Source: Emcibacter sp. (lineage in GTDB: Bacteria > Pseudomonadota > Alphaproteobacteria > Sphingomonadales > Emcibacteraceae). From it: a stretch of 64,000 nt of DNA. A program made the position numbers and the translations under genes. Positions 10,007 to 18,629 of the stretch are shown here, in pieces. A model generated the notes under the pieces. That model was not told the origin of the DNA. It did no database searches and saw nothing but the letters and a program-made list of their open reading frames with translations. How positions within the stretch are numbered: position 1 is the first letter of the stretch; every line of letters starts with the position of its first letter. The stretch is from assembly GCA_021774785.1 (NCBI GenBank), contig JAJFIQ010000026.1:434001-498000 (forward strand). Reading direction: 5' to 3'.

Positions 10007-11096
10007 AGACCATAGCTATGACATTCATGTGGGCGATGGTCTTCTGGATCAGGCCGGAAAGATTATAACGCCCCTGTTAAACCGACCGAAAACCGTTATT
10101 ATCACCGATGATAATGTGGCCCGCCACCAGTTGCCCCGACTTGAAAAATCCTTGGATCTGGTCAACATCACTTTTGATGTTATCATCCTGCCCGCTGGAG
10201 AGGCCACAAAATCTTTTTCCCAACTGGAAAATTTGCTTGATCAGTTACTGGCGTTACATCTGGAACGGGGCGACAAAATCATCGCCCTTGGTGGCGGGGT
10301 CATTGGTGACCTTGTGGGCTTTGCAGCCAGCATCTATCTGCGCGGTATCGGCTTTATCCAGATACCAACCACCCTTCTGGCGCAGGTGGATAGTTCCGTC
10401 GGCGGCAAGACCGGCATTAACAGCCCGCGCGGAAAAAACCTGATCGGCAGTTTTCATCAACCTGCCCTTGTCTTAAGTGATGTAAGCAGCCTGAGCAGCC
10501 TGCCCGCGCGGCAATTGCTGAGCGGCTATGCCGAGGTGGTCAAATACGCCTTGATCAACGACCGGGAATTCTTCCACTGGCTGGAAGAAAACAGTGCCAA
10601 AATTATAGCCGGCGACCCGACGGCCCAGACAGAAGCCATTATCACCTGCTGTCGGGCCAAGGCCACTGTCGTCGCCGAAGATGAAAAAGAAAAAGGTGGC
10701 CGTGCCCTGCTTAATCTGGGCCATACCTTTGGTCACGCCTTGGAAGCAGAAGCTAATTATTCTGATCGTCTTTTCCACGGTGAAGCTGTCGCCATCGGCA
10801 TGGTAATGGCTTTTGACCTGTCCGTTGAAATGGGATTATGCCCCGCAGAAGATGCTGTCAAAGTCCGGCGACATTTGGAAAGGCTTTCCCTGCCCGTCCG
10901 TATATCCAACATCAATCACCCCGTTTCTCAGATAAAAATGACCGCTGAGAGGTTGTTTAATCATACCCTGCATGACAAAAAAATATCTGATGGCCGGGTG
11001 ACTTTTGTGATAGCATCCGGCATCGGAAAGGCTTTTTTAAGCGCCGAAATAAACCCCGATGACGTAAAACACGTCTTTCAGCTAGCTCTGGATTAA
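9975..11096 (+). CDS. aroB: 3-dehydroquinate synthase
   Basis: AroB closes DAHP into 3-dehydroquinate, the second step of the shikimate pathway, using NAD and a divalent metal. The NAD-binding ALGGGVIGDLVGF and the active-site stretch QVDSSVGGKTGIN are clear. The metal ligands lie in the segments GYAEVVKY, NLGHTFGHALE and FHGEAVAIGM. The length of 373 residues is normal. It overlaps aroK and is followed after one base by the CBS transporter gene, giving a tight three-gene run. Confidence 0.97.
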   Translation: MLSQKITIALKDHSYDIHVGDGLLDQAGKIITPLLNRPKTVIITDDNVARHQLPRLEKSLDLVNITFDVIILPAGEATKSFSQLENLLDQLLALHLERGDKIIALGGGVIGDLVGFAASIYLRGIGFIQIPTTLLAQVDSSVGGKTGINSPRGKNLIGSFHQPALVLSDVSSLSSLPARQLLSGYAEVVKYALINDREFFHWLEENSAKIIAGDPTAQTEAIITCCRAKATVVAEDEKEKGGRALLNLGHTFGHALEAEANYSDRLFHGEAVAIGMVMAFDLSVEMGLCPAEDAVKVRRHLERLSLPVRISNINHPVSQIKMTAERLFNHTLHDKKISDGRVTFVIASGIGKAFLSAEINPDDVKHVFQLALD

Positions 11097-11097
11097 C

Positions 11098-12363
11098 ATG
11101 ATCATAGAAATACTTATCTTTTCCGGCATAATTTTGCTTCTAATTTTATTGTCTGGTTTTTTCTCAGGCTCGGAAACAGCCCTTACTGCAACATCCCCAT
11201 CCCGCATTCACCGCATGGCCAAAGGTGGCAACAAAAGGGCTGGTCTTGTGGAAAGACTGATCGAAAATTCTGAAAAACTGATCGGGGCAATACTGCTGGG
11301 CAATAATCTGGTGAATATTCTGGCGTCCGCACTGGCCACGGCATTTTTTATCCGGCTGTTTGGTGAGATCGGGGTGATATATGCCACCTTAATCATGACG
11401 CTTTTGGTATTGGTTTTCGCAGAAATTCTGCCCAAAACCTATGCCATCACCCATCCTGAACGGGTGGCTTTAAAGGTGGCCCCCTTCGTCAGACTATTAG
11501 TGATGCTTTTTTCACCCTTTGTCGCCTTGGTCCAGGTTATTGTGCGGCTGACCCTGAAACTGTTCGGCATTGATATATCCCATCACTCCACACCTTCTGC
11601 CCATGACGAAATTCGGGGTGCCATCAGCCTGCAAGCCCATGAGGGTGGACTTATCAAAAATAATAAGGACATGCTCGACAGCATTCTTGATTTACAGGAT
11701 GTCCAGCTTGAGGATGTGATGGTCCATCGGAAAAATGTTGAAATGGTCAATGCGGAAGACAGCGCAGAAGAAATTTTTGCACAAGCAGTCACAAGCCCTT
11801 TTACCCGGCTGCCCCTGTGGAAAGATGATCCTGATAATATTATCGGTATAATTCATGCCAAGGAAGTACTGCGGGCCGTTAAATCCAATAATGGGTCTGC
11901 AAAAGGTCTGAATTTTCTCACAATCGCCACCAAGCCCAGGTTTGTCCCCGAAACTACCAGTCTTCAGGAACAATTGGCAAAATTCAGATCAGAAAAAGCT
12001 CATTTTGCGCTGGTGGTTGATGAGTATGGTGCCTTCATGGGAGTGATTACACTGGAAGATATTCTGGAAGAAATCGTCGGTGATATTTATGATGAACATG
12101 ATACCCTGTCAACAGATGCAAAACTTTTGCAAAATGGTTCTGTCGTCACAAGTGGGGACACGGCTATACGTGACCTGAACCGACAGTTTAACTGGGAACT
12201 GAATGATGATATTGCTATAACCATCGCTGGTTATGTCATCGACATCGCCGAAACCATTCCCCTTCCCAGCCAAAAGTTCTCCCATGACGGTTTTACATTT
12301 GAAGTCCTTAAAAGACGTCGCAATCAGATTACATCCGTATTGATTGTACCTAAAAAAAAATAG
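11098..12363 (+). CDS. CNNM/HlyC-CorC family membrane protein with CBS domains
   Basis: The 421-residue protein has the layout of the hemolysin C/CorC/CNNM family. An N-terminal DUF21 membrane domain with about four segments (to residue 180) carries the motif SGFFSGSETALTA. A pair of CBS domains follows at about 200-325, and a C-terminal CorC_HlyC domain at about 335-418. Relatives are linked to magnesium or cobalt efflux, and the name hemolysin is historical. It starts one base after the aroB stop and is probably co-transcribed with aroKB. The transported ion cannot be read from the sequence. Confidence 0.92.
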   Translation: MIIEILIFSGIILLLILLSGFFSGSETALTATSPSRIHRMAKGGNKRAGLVERLIENSEKLIGAILLGNNLVNILASALATAFFIRLFGEIGVIYATLIMTLLVLVFAEILPKTYAITHPERVALKVAPFVRLLVMLFSPFVALVQVIVRLTLKLFGIDISHHSTPSAHDEIRGAISLQAHEGGLIKNNKDMLDSILDLQDVQLEDVMVHRKNVEMVNAEDSAEEIFAQAVTSPFTRLPLWKDDPDNIIGIIHAKEVLRAVKSNNGSAKGLNFLTIATKPRFVPETTSLQEQLAKFRSEKAHFALVVDEYGAFMGVITLEDILEEIVGDIYDEHDTLSTDAKLLQNGSVVTSGDTAIRDLNRQFNWELNDDIAITIAGYVIDIAETIPLPSQKFSHDGFTFEVLKRRRNQITSVLIVPKKK

Positions 12364-12368
12364 CCTTT

Positions 12369-12731
12369 TTAAGCATCTTTTTTTCTGTCAAGTGTCACCA
12401 ACAGTTCCGTAATTTTTGCCGGGGGAAGCGTGCGGATATTTCGAGCCAGATGATTAACCAAAGTCACGGCTTCGGCAGAAAGCCCGGAAGTATCCACGGT
12501 GATACGGGGATGGGACAGGCGGGCAAGCTGTTCTATTTCCTCTGCATCATCCCAGATCAGGTTAAAATAACCGATCACCCGCTGCACCATGGCCCAGGTC
12601 GGTTGGCCCCGGTGGCCATGCTCAAGCGCGGATAGATAGGCCGGACTGACATCCAGATCAGCCGCCATCTGTTTCTGGTTGATGCCTTTATTTTTCCTGA
12701 GCGCGCGGATTTTTTTACCAAAGGGTGTCAT
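12369..12731 (-). CDS. XRE-family helix-turn-helix regulator
   Basis: This 120-residue protein has an N-terminal lambda-repressor-like HTH (FGKKIRALRKNKGINQKQMAADLDVSPAYLSALEHG, residues 4-40). Its C-terminal half, with LSAEAVTLVNHLARNIRTLP, is not a known ligand domain. It starts 4 bases after the Smr gene on the same strand and is the last gene of the mltA-smr run. The target is unknown. It converges with the CNNM gene only 5 bases away, with no obvious terminator between. Confidence 0.88.
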   Translation of the reverse strand: MTPFGKKIRALRKNKGINQKQMAADLDVSPAYLSALEHGHRGQPTWAMVQRVIGYFNLIWDDAEEIEQLARLSHPRITVDTSGLSAEAVTLVNHLARNIRTLPPAKITELLVTLDRKKDA

Positions 12732-12735
12732 TGGT

Positions 12736-13311
12736 TTAACCTCTGTCCCTTTTCAGAATCACATATAAGGCCCCGTCCCCGCCATGTTCCGCATTGGCGC
12801 TATAATAAGATACAACGCGTGCCGCCAAATCCCCCTGGGATAACCATCTGGGCACGTTGGTTTTCAGAATCCCCCGGCCTCTGCCATAGTCTGAATGGGA
12901 TGTTTGATCATAGCCGGATTTTTTACCGCCTTTTCCGGTAACAACCAGAATAAACCGTTTGCCGCGGTTTTGTGCTTCAATGATATATCGATTAAGGGCG
13001 GCGAAAGCATGGTTTTCAGTCATGCCGTGCAGATCAATCTTACCGTCCGGCTTCACCTTGCCTCGGCGCAGTTTTTGCTGCCAGTTATGGTCTGCGTCCC
13101 TTAAGGAAAAAGACTGTTCCGTCAGACCCGCTGCGGGCGCCGTTCTAAAATCAAATTGCGTCACATCCGGGGCCACTACCCGGTAGGCCGCTCGTCGCAC
13201 CAGCGGTTTTGCCGCCTGATTACTATTTAGCCTGGTAACGCTCTCGGTAACTTTTTGCCACAGCTTTTGTTCATCATCACTTAAGGTGCCTCTTGACTTT
13301 TTCCGGCTCAT
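12736..13311 (-). CDS. Smr-domain (MutS2 C-terminal type) protein
   Basis: The 191-residue protein carries an Smr domain in its C-terminal half. The features are DLHGMTENHAFAAL (the DLHG motif), then FILVVTGKGGKKS and the C-terminal glycine-rich GGDGALYVILKR. Stand-alone Smr proteins are nucleases that cut branched DNA or RNA; the role in alphaproteobacteria is not settled. The first 80 residues are basic and low in structure. The ATG overlaps the mltA stop as ATGA. Confidence 0.9.
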   Translation of the reverse strand: MSRKKSRGTLSDDEQKLWQKVTESVTRLNSNQAAKPLVRRAAYRVVAPDVTQFDFRTAPAAGLTEQSFSLRDADHNWQQKLRRGKVKPDGKIDLHGMTENHAFAALNRYIIEAQNRGKRFILVVTGKGGKKSGYDQTSHSDYGRGRGILKTNVPRWLSQGDLAARVVSYYSANAEHGGDGALYVILKRDRG

Positions 13312-14495
13312 TCTGCTGCCCTCATTTCAGACAATAGCCGTTTAGCGAGTTGGTTGGGTAACAGAAAATAAAAGCGGCCACGTTCCTTCATGGGGCCTGC
13401 CATCAATCCGGCATCTTCGCCAATTCCCCAATATATATCGGCCCGAACCCGTCCCTTGATAGCACCACCAGTATCCTGGGCGATGACCAGCCGCCGGATG
13501 GGGTCAGCCTCTTCTGCAGAAGGTTTCAGATCAAGCCAGACCGGCATACCCATGGGGACATACGTCCGGTCTATGGCCAAGGAACGTCCCGCTGTCAATT
13601 CCACATTCATGGAGCCAACCGGAGCTTCCCCGTCCAAAGGCCGGAAAAAAACATAGGATGGGTTTTTCCACATCAGAGCTTTAGCCTGCAGGGGATTTAC
13701 CTTTATCCAGGCCCGTATTGCCTGCATGGACATATTTTCTTTTGTAATTTCTCCACTCTCGATCAGAAATTTTCCTATGGCATGATAAGCCTTGCCATTT
13801 TTTCCCGCATAACCAAATGTTCTCCGTTCACCATTCTCATACCGTATAACCCCCGACCCCTGGATATGCATAAAAAATGCATCTGTAGGATCTTTTAACC
13901 AGACCAGCTCCAGCTTTCGGTTATTAAGCGCACCATTGTCGATATTTTCCCGGTCTTTATAGGGTATAAATTCCCCGTCCTTCACTTCCCCTATAATGGA
14001 TTTTCCCTGCAATTCTGAGCTGAATTTTCCAAGGTCCAAAACCTTTAAATCAGGCGGCACCGCATAAAGGGGGTAATTATAAATCTCTGTCGGCTTATCG
14101 CTACCTTGATATTCCGGGGCAAAATATCCGGTAAATAATCCTTCAGTTTCTGTGGAATATGAAAATATCGTAAACTGGCGTTCAAAAAATATCCGTGACT
14201 GCTTATCCGTAAGACTGTCAAGCTTTTCGGCCGCCCGGCATGACGGCTGCCAGTCCCCCACAGTTCCGCCAAGCCTTTCCGGTAATATTTTTTTTGTCGC
14301 AGGCTCAGACAAAAAAACCATGCAGGATTTTTTAAAGGCCGTAAAGGCCATGGCCTGACTGTCCGATGTCCAGTTTTCCAGATCATCATAAGATACCGTC
14401 ACATATTCGGCTGGCTCTGGCGTTGTTTTTATCAATAGCCACAGAAACAGGAGAAATAAAAAGCCCGTTCCGGTAATGATAAAAGATTTGCCCAT
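13308..14495 (-). CDS. mltA: Membrane-bound lytic murein transglycosylase A
   Basis: MltA cleaves the glycan strands of peptidoglycan, forming 1,6-anhydro ends, in the periplasm. A single N-terminal hydrophobic segment (residues 5-22) would anchor or export it; I see no lipobox Cys, so it is probably not a lipoprotein. The MltA domain has TGYFAPEYQGS and FFMHIQGSGVI, and the C-terminal 3D domain has VIAQDTGGAIKGRVRADIYWG with the catalytic Asp. The length of 395 residues is normal. It lies between the Tim44 gene (10 bases upstream) and smr (4-base overlap). Confidence 0.95.
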   Translation of the reverse strand: MGKSFIITGTGFLFLLFLWLLIKTTPEPAEYVTVSYDDLENWTSDSQAMAFTAFKKSCMVFLSEPATKKILPERLGGTVGDWQPSCRAAEKLDSLTDKQSRIFFERQFTIFSYSTETEGLFTGYFAPEYQGSDKPTEIYNYPLYAVPPDLKVLDLGKFSSELQGKSIIGEVKDGEFIPYKDRENIDNGALNNRKLELVWLKDPTDAFFMHIQGSGVIRYENGERRTFGYAGKNGKAYHAIGKFLIESGEITKENMSMQAIRAWIKVNPLQAKALMWKNPSYVFFRPLDGEAPVGSMNVELTAGRSLAIDRTYVPMGMPVWLDLKPSAEEADPIRRLVIAQDTGGAIKGRVRADIYWGIGEDAGLMAGPMKERGRFYFLLPNQLAKRLLSEMRAAE

Positions 14496-14505
14496 GCGTT
14501 AAAAT

Positions 14506-15195
14506 TTAACCGGTTCTTGTTGCAACCAATGTCCAGTTTGGATCTGCGCTTTTCACATCACGACAGAAAGTCCAGATGTCTGAGATCTTTATTGACCTAT
14601 CCGCATTTCCATCAACCACATTATCGTCCGCATCCTTGGTTGACATGATCATATGGCTGGTAAATTCAACAGTAACCTCCGCTAGCGACCCCGTAAGATT
14701 CGCATCAACAAGGTCTATTTTCTCAATATCCATCAGCTTGTTTTCGCTATGGCGGTTCTGCTGCTCCAATATGCCTATTGCACCATCAAACTGATCAAAA
14801 ACCTGACGGCTTAACATACTACGCAGGGTTTTCCTGTCCTGACTCCAAAAAGCATTTAATACCAGACCATAGGCATATTCCGCCCCGTCAAAAAAACTGC
14901 GGATATTAAAACTATGATCAAACTGGTTTATTTGCTCGATAATACCATAAAATGGCGAAGATTTGCTCAAGCCCAGATTAACAGCCGGCGCCGGTTCTTC
15001 CATATCTGTCCTGATGGGAACCACATTATCCTCATCTGTTTGTCTGGGATGTTGCTGATAGGAACTGTCTTCCTGATCTTTGGACGGATCATAGCCAGAT
15101 TTTTTGCCTAACGTGCGACGCAGTTGAAACAATATGAAAACGGCAACCAGTGCCAAAATTATTATGAGTTCAAAGCTTTCAGATTCGGTTTGCAT
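14506..15195 (-). CDS. Tim44-like domain protein
   Basis: The 229-residue protein has an N-terminal membrane helix (residues 8-25, LIIILALVAVFILFQL), a charged linker, and a Tim44-like domain from about residue 85 to the end (FDHSFNIRSFFDGAEYAYGLVLNAFWSQDRKTL). The fold is shared with the mitochondrial import protein Tim44. In alphaproteobacteria this protein is membrane-attached and implicated in envelope protein handling. Its position directly beside secB-fxsA and mltA is the usual order in the class. Confidence 0.92.
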   Translation of the reverse strand: MQTESESFELIIILALVAVFILFQLRRTLGKKSGYDPSKDQEDSSYQQHPRQTDEDNVVPIRTDMEEPAPAVNLGLSKSSPFYGIIEQINQFDHSFNIRSFFDGAEYAYGLVLNAFWSQDRKTLRSMLSRQVFDQFDGAIGILEQQNRHSENKLMDIEKIDLVDANLTGSLAEVTVEFTSHMIMSTKDADDNVVDGNADRSIKISDIWTFCRDVKSADPNWTLVATRTG

Positions 15196-15208
15196 TTTTT
15201 TCCTGTTC

Positions 15209-15229
15209 TACATCTTGGCTAAAGATGTA
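15209..15229. repeat. Small palindrome in the Tim44/fxsA divergent promoter region
   Basis: TACATCTT (15209-15216) and AAGATGTA (15222-15229) form an 8-bp inverted repeat just upstream of the Tim44 start. A second AT-rich dyad, CTTATATA/TATATAAG, follows at about 15235-15256. These may be an operator and promoter -10 elements for the divergent pair, but nothing identifies the factor. Confidence 0.35.
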
Positions 15230-15335
15230 TGATACTTATATAGGTTATATATAAGACTTAATCCGGCAAATTAAAATACACCATTTTAAATTGTCGGTAA
15301 ATAACGTTTAAATCACATATAAAAGAGCTTAAAAA

Positions 15336-15818
15336 ATGCCTTTACTTATATTATTAGTCCTTCTGGCGGTGCCTTATCTGGAATTTCTGGTTTTTATGGA
15401 AGTGGGGAGTGCCATCGGTGGCTTTCAAGCCTTGCTTCTTACCATACTGACCGCGATCATTGGCGTTTACCTGATACGCCAGCAAGGGCTTATCGTCATG
15501 AATCGCATGCATCAAACATTGCAGCGCGGCGAAAGTCCGGTAACGGACATGGTGCATGGCTTTTTTTTACTGGTTGCTGGTCTGTTTTTCCTGTTACCTG
15601 GGTTTATTACCGACACCATCGCCCTGTTTCTTGCCGTTGAGCCAATCCGGGCCATACTGGGAAAATTCATTGTAAATAATATTGGTACAAGTTTTTACGG
15701 TAAAGCTTCCGGGCCTGATAATTCCCCCCATAAGGAGGGAATCATCATTGACGGCGAATTTGAAGAAGAAGCGGAAAGCCACAAAAACATCGACCAAGAA
15801 GAAAAGCCAGAGGACTAA
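15336..15818 (+). CDS. fxsA: FxsA family membrane protein
   Basis: This 160-residue FxsA-type protein has membrane segments at about 2-20 (LLILLVLLAVPYLEFLVFM), 24-45 and 72-100 and a hydrophilic acidic tail. In Escherichia coli FxsA overproduction relieves exclusion of phage T7 by the F plasmid; its normal role is unknown. The signature G-x-x-x-x-I-x-x-QG and the FLLPGFITD stretch are clear. It precedes secB by 127 bases and diverges from the Tim44 gene. Confidence 0.9.
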   Translation: MPLLILLVLLAVPYLEFLVFMEVGSAIGGFQALLLTILTAIIGVYLIRQQGLIVMNRMHQTLQRGESPVTDMVHGFFLLVAGLFFLLPGFITDTIALFLAVEPIRAILGKFIVNNIGTSFYGKASGPDNSPHKEGIIIDGEFEEEAESHKNIDQEEKPED

Positions 15819-15860
15819 AGCACCTGTAAATCAGCAATATAGTCAATATTTTACGCAATG

Positions 15861-15883
15861 GAACATGTTCAGCTTGTGCTGAA
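15861..15883. repeat. Overlapping palindromes in the secB leader
   Basis: GAACATGTTC (15861-15870) is a perfect palindrome and overlaps a 6-bp hairpin, TTCAGC-TTGT-GCTGAA (15868-15883), about 60 bases before secB. It may be a weak attenuator or operator. GAAC/GTTC resembles an alphaproteobacterial LexA half-site pair, but the spacing is 2, not 7, so LexA is unlikely. Confidence 0.35.
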
Positions 15884-15945
15884 ACAAAATCCGTGTTAGC
15901 CAACATGTTTTTATAAGACAACACCATAGCTATTGGGATATTTTT

Positions 15946-16464
15946 ATGTCAGACGAAACCGAAAACACACCAGCAGAAGCTACAGAAAATGCCGCTGCAA
16001 CTGAAGGCCCCCAGATTGGTATTCTTGGCCAATATATCAAAGACCTGTCCTTTGAAAACCCGACACCAGCCCAAACTTTGCAAAAGCTGGCTAAAGAACA
16101 GCCTGCCATGGACATCAATGTGAACCTGAACGCCCGCGCTGTTGGCGAAGATGTTTACGAAGTTGATCTGAAAATCACCACAACGGCCAAAGCCGGTGAA
16201 GACACCGCTTTTGTAACCGAACTGGTTTATTCCGGTCTTTTTGCCGCGAAAAATCTACCGGAAAATACGTTACAGCCATTCCTGATGATCGAAGCCCCCC
16301 GCATGCTATTCCCTTTTGCCCGCCGGATTATTGCCGACGTGACACGAGACGGTGGTTTTCCTCCCCTGATGCTGGAGCCTATCGATTTTGCCGCTCTTTA
16401 TCAGCAACAGGTACAGGCCGCCCAACAGCAGGGTGCCACTTCTGATGATGTGGTCGTAAACTAA
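15946..16464 (+). CDS. secB: Protein-export chaperone SecB
   Basis: SecB is a cytosolic tetramer that holds preproteins unfolded and passes them to the zinc tail of SecA. The 172-residue protein has the family core IDFENPTPAQ-like LSFENPTPAQTL, the strand VNLNARAVGEDVYEVDLKITTTAK, and MIEAPRMLFPFARRIIADVTRDGGFPPLMLEPIDF. The N-terminal 25 residues are an acidic, alanine- and glutamate-rich extension. A strong terminator follows directly. Having both secA (with two zinc motifs) and secB in one window makes the contact testable. Confidence 0.97.
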   Translation: MSDETENTPAEATENAAATEGPQIGILGQYIKDLSFENPTPAQTLQKLAKEQPAMDINVNLNARAVGEDVYEVDLKITTTAKAGEDTAFVTELVYSGLFAAKNLPENTLQPFLMIEAPRMLFPFARRIIADVTRDGGFPPLMLEPIDFAALYQQQVQAAQQQGATSDDVVVN

Positions 16465-16492
16465 TAAACGACATCTTTGTAGAATTCAAAAG

Positions 16493-16521
16493 CCTCCGGT
16501 TATGTTGCCGGAGGTTTTTTT
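16493..16521 (+). terminator. Intrinsic terminator of secB, overlapping the dnaQ 3' end
   Basis: CCTCCGG (16493-16499) pairs with CCGGAGG (16508-16514) and is followed by seven T (16515-16521), a textbook rho-independent terminator. The loop and right arm lie inside the dnaQ coding sequence and encode its last residues, PPAT and the stop, on the other strand. Confidence 0.9.
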
Positions 16522-17207
16522 ATACTATTCCATAACGCTTTCTCGCCCATCTCTGCCACAAATTCACTATGGCGGACCAGTTCTTCCGGACTTGGAACAT
16601 GGGTACGTGCTTCCCGAAAAAGTCTTTCAGCGTTTTGCGTTGTGCTTTGAGCAGCCCCCGCCACCTTTTCCAGGCCGCCCAAAGCCAGTCCGCGCTGCCT
16701 TCCACCCATGAGCTCCAGATAAACTTCCGCCAACAGCTCCGCATCGAGCAGGGCGCCATGCTTGACACGATTGGAATTATCGATGGTAAAACGCTTACAG
16801 AGCGCGTCCAGCGTATTGGGTGAGCCGGGAAATTTCCGGCGAGCGATTTCCAGAGTATCTATGGCGCGGGCTTTTGGATATTCGGTGTGACCAACCTGAG
16901 TGAGTTCCCAATTAATGAATTTCATATCAAAATCGGCATTATGGGCCACCAGCTTCGCGTCCCCGATAAATTCTATGAATTTGGTATATATTTCTGAAAA
17001 GGTCGGAAAATCCTTCAGATATTCTTCACTCAGCCCGTGTATCCGAAAGGCTCCTTCAGGCATATCGCGCTCGGGGTTAACATATTGATGAAAAATACGG
17101 CCGGTGGGCAGGTAATTTTCAACCTCAACACAGCCTATTTCCACCAAACGATCGCCGTCAAAGGGATTAAACCCCGTTGTTTCCGTATCAAATACGATTT
17201 CCCGCAT
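16500..17207 (-). CDS. dnaQ: DNA polymerase III epsilon subunit (proofreading exonuclease)
   Basis: DnaQ is the 3'-5' exonuclease that proofreads replication. The DEDDh catalytic set is visible: FDTETTG (Exo I, with Asp and Glu), AHNADFDMKFI (Exo II) and KHGALLDAELLAEVYLEL (Exo III with His and Asp). The 235-residue length matches. The C-terminal region, about 190-235, would bind the polymerase alpha subunit. Its ATG directly follows the TAG of the upstream coaE part (TAGATG), so the genes are translationally coupled. Confidence 0.97.
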   Translation of the reverse strand: MREIVFDTETTGFNPFDGDRLVEIGCVEVENYLPTGRIFHQYVNPERDMPEGAFRIHGLSEEYLKDFPTFSEIYTKFIEFIGDAKLVAHNADFDMKFINWELTQVGHTEYPKARAIDTLEIARRKFPGSPNTLDALCKRFTIDNSNRVKHGALLDAELLAEVYLELMGGRQRGLALGGLEKVAGAAQSTTQNAERLFREARTHVPSPEELVRHSEFVAEMGEKALWNSIKKPPAT

Positions 17208-18629
17208 CTATTTTGTCGTCCTGATTTTTTCAATGATGTGATTAACCTGATCTTCAGCATAACGGATGCCTTGATCGCTTTGAACAATAAAATCCGCGCG
17301 CTGTCTTTTTTCAGAATCCGGCATTTGCTTACTCAGAATATTTTCAAGTTTTGTCACCGTCATATCCGGTCGCGCCAATACCCGCATCCGCTGAACATCC
17401 GCTGGTGCAGACACTACCACCGTATAATCACAATGCGCCTCTCCGCCGGTCTCAAACAATAGCGGTACATCCACCACCACCATATCATGACCCTGTTCTT
17501 CTGCCTTTTCAAAAAAAACCTGCCGCATGTCAGACACCATGGGGTGTAAGATAGATTCCAGTTTTTTTAACGCCTCCCCATCACTAAAAACCATTGACCC
17601 CAACCGTTTACGATCAATGCCGTCCGGACTGCGCACACCGGGAAAGGCTTTTTCCACCCGGCCCACTGCTGCACCACCCTTGGCCATCAAGATATGCACC
17701 GCCGCATCGGAATCAAACACCGGCACATATGCCCGCTCAAACATTTTCGCCGTTTCCGATTTTCCCATACCAATGGACCCGGTCAGCCCTATGACCTTCA
17801 CTGTCCTCAGTAAGTGCTGGCGGAGATCTATGTCCACTTCCGGGTTTTGTCCAAACCACTCCTGAAAGGCGGGGGCGGCCTGATAGAGAAGCATACCTAA
17901 ACCATCAACACAAATATTACCCTGTGATCTTGCCGCTTTCAACAGTCCTGTTTCCAGCGGGTTATAAACAATGTCATAAACCACTGCATGTGGGGGCAGG
18001 TCGCACAGATCAATATCCAGTGACGGTTTCCCTGTCATGCCAAGAGTTGTTGTATTGACCAGCAATGCGGCACCCAATAGTTTTTGTGATCGATCCTGCC
18101 AGTCACTGACCACAATCCGGCGGTCGTTATATATTTCAGCCAGATTATCAGCCCGCGCCCTCGTGCGGTTAATCAGCCGAATTTCCGGTACGCCGTCATC
18201 CAGCAGACTGACAATAGCCGCGCGCGCCGCACCACCGGCACCAATGATCACCGCTGGACCGTCTGTTGCTTTCCACGATGGCACTTTTTCTTTCAGGTTG
18301 GTTAAAAAACCATAGCCGTCTGTATTTGTTCCAAATAGCCGTCCCTCCCGACGGGTGACCATATTCACGGCCCCTATTCTACGGGCCACATCATCCACCT
18401 CATCCAGAAAAGGAAAGACGATTTCTTTATGAGGTACGGTCAGGTTTAGTCCGGTAATATCTTTTTTGGGCAGTTTTTTCAAAAATGCCGCCAAATCTTC
18501 TGGCTTTACGGCATAAGCCTCATATTTCCCACTAATGCCATATTTCTGCAACCAATAATTATGTAGTTTTGGTGATAGGGAATGGCTTATGGGCCAGCCG
18601 ACGACGCCTGTTTTTAAAATTTTTGTCAT
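17208..18629 (-). CDS. aroE-coaE: Fused shikimate dehydrogenase / dephospho-CoA kinase
   Basis: One uninterrupted frame of 473 residues carries two enzymes that are normally separate. Residues 1 to about 270 are AroE, reducing 3-dehydroshikimate: catalytic Lys68 in NLTVPHKE, Asp104 in NTDGYGF, and the NADP site IIGAGGAARA (128-137). Residues from 277 are CoaE, the last step of coenzyme A synthesis: P-loop GLTGSIGMGKS (281-291) and DVPLLFETGG. The linker DIDLRQHLLRT is short. Val277 is encoded by GTG (17801) with GAGG just before it, so CoaE may also be made alone. Most alphaproteobacteria have aroE and coaE adjacent in this order, so loss of the aroE stop is the likely origin. A sequencing error is the alternative. 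Confidence 0.9.
   Translation of the reverse strand: MTKILKTGVVGWPISHSLSPKLHNYWLQKYGISGKYEAYAVKPEDLAAFLKKLPKKDITGLNLTVPHKEIVFPFLDEVDDVARRIGAVNMVTRREGRLFGTNTDGYGFLTNLKEKVPSWKATDGPAVIIGAGGAARAAIVSLLDDGVPEIRLINRTRARADNLAEIYNDRRIVVSDWQDRSQKLLGAALLVNTTTLGMTGKPSLDIDLCDLPPHAVVYDIVYNPLETGLLKAARSQGNICVDGLGMLLYQAAPAFQEWFGQNPEVDIDLRQHLLRTVKVIGLTGSIGMGKSETAKMFERAYVPVFDSDAAVHILMAKGGAAVGRVEKAFPGVRSPDGIDRKRLGSMVFSDGEALKKLESILHPMVSDMRQVFFEKAEEQGHDMVVVDVPLLFETGGEAHCDYTVVVSAPADVQRMRVLARPDMTVTKLENILSKQMPDSEKRQRADFIVQSDQGIRYAEDQVNHIIEKIRTTK

Noticed and set aside
15861-15870. GAACATGTTC as a LexA site before secB
   Set aside because: The alphaproteobacterial LexA box is GAAC-N7-GTTC; here the spacing is 2.
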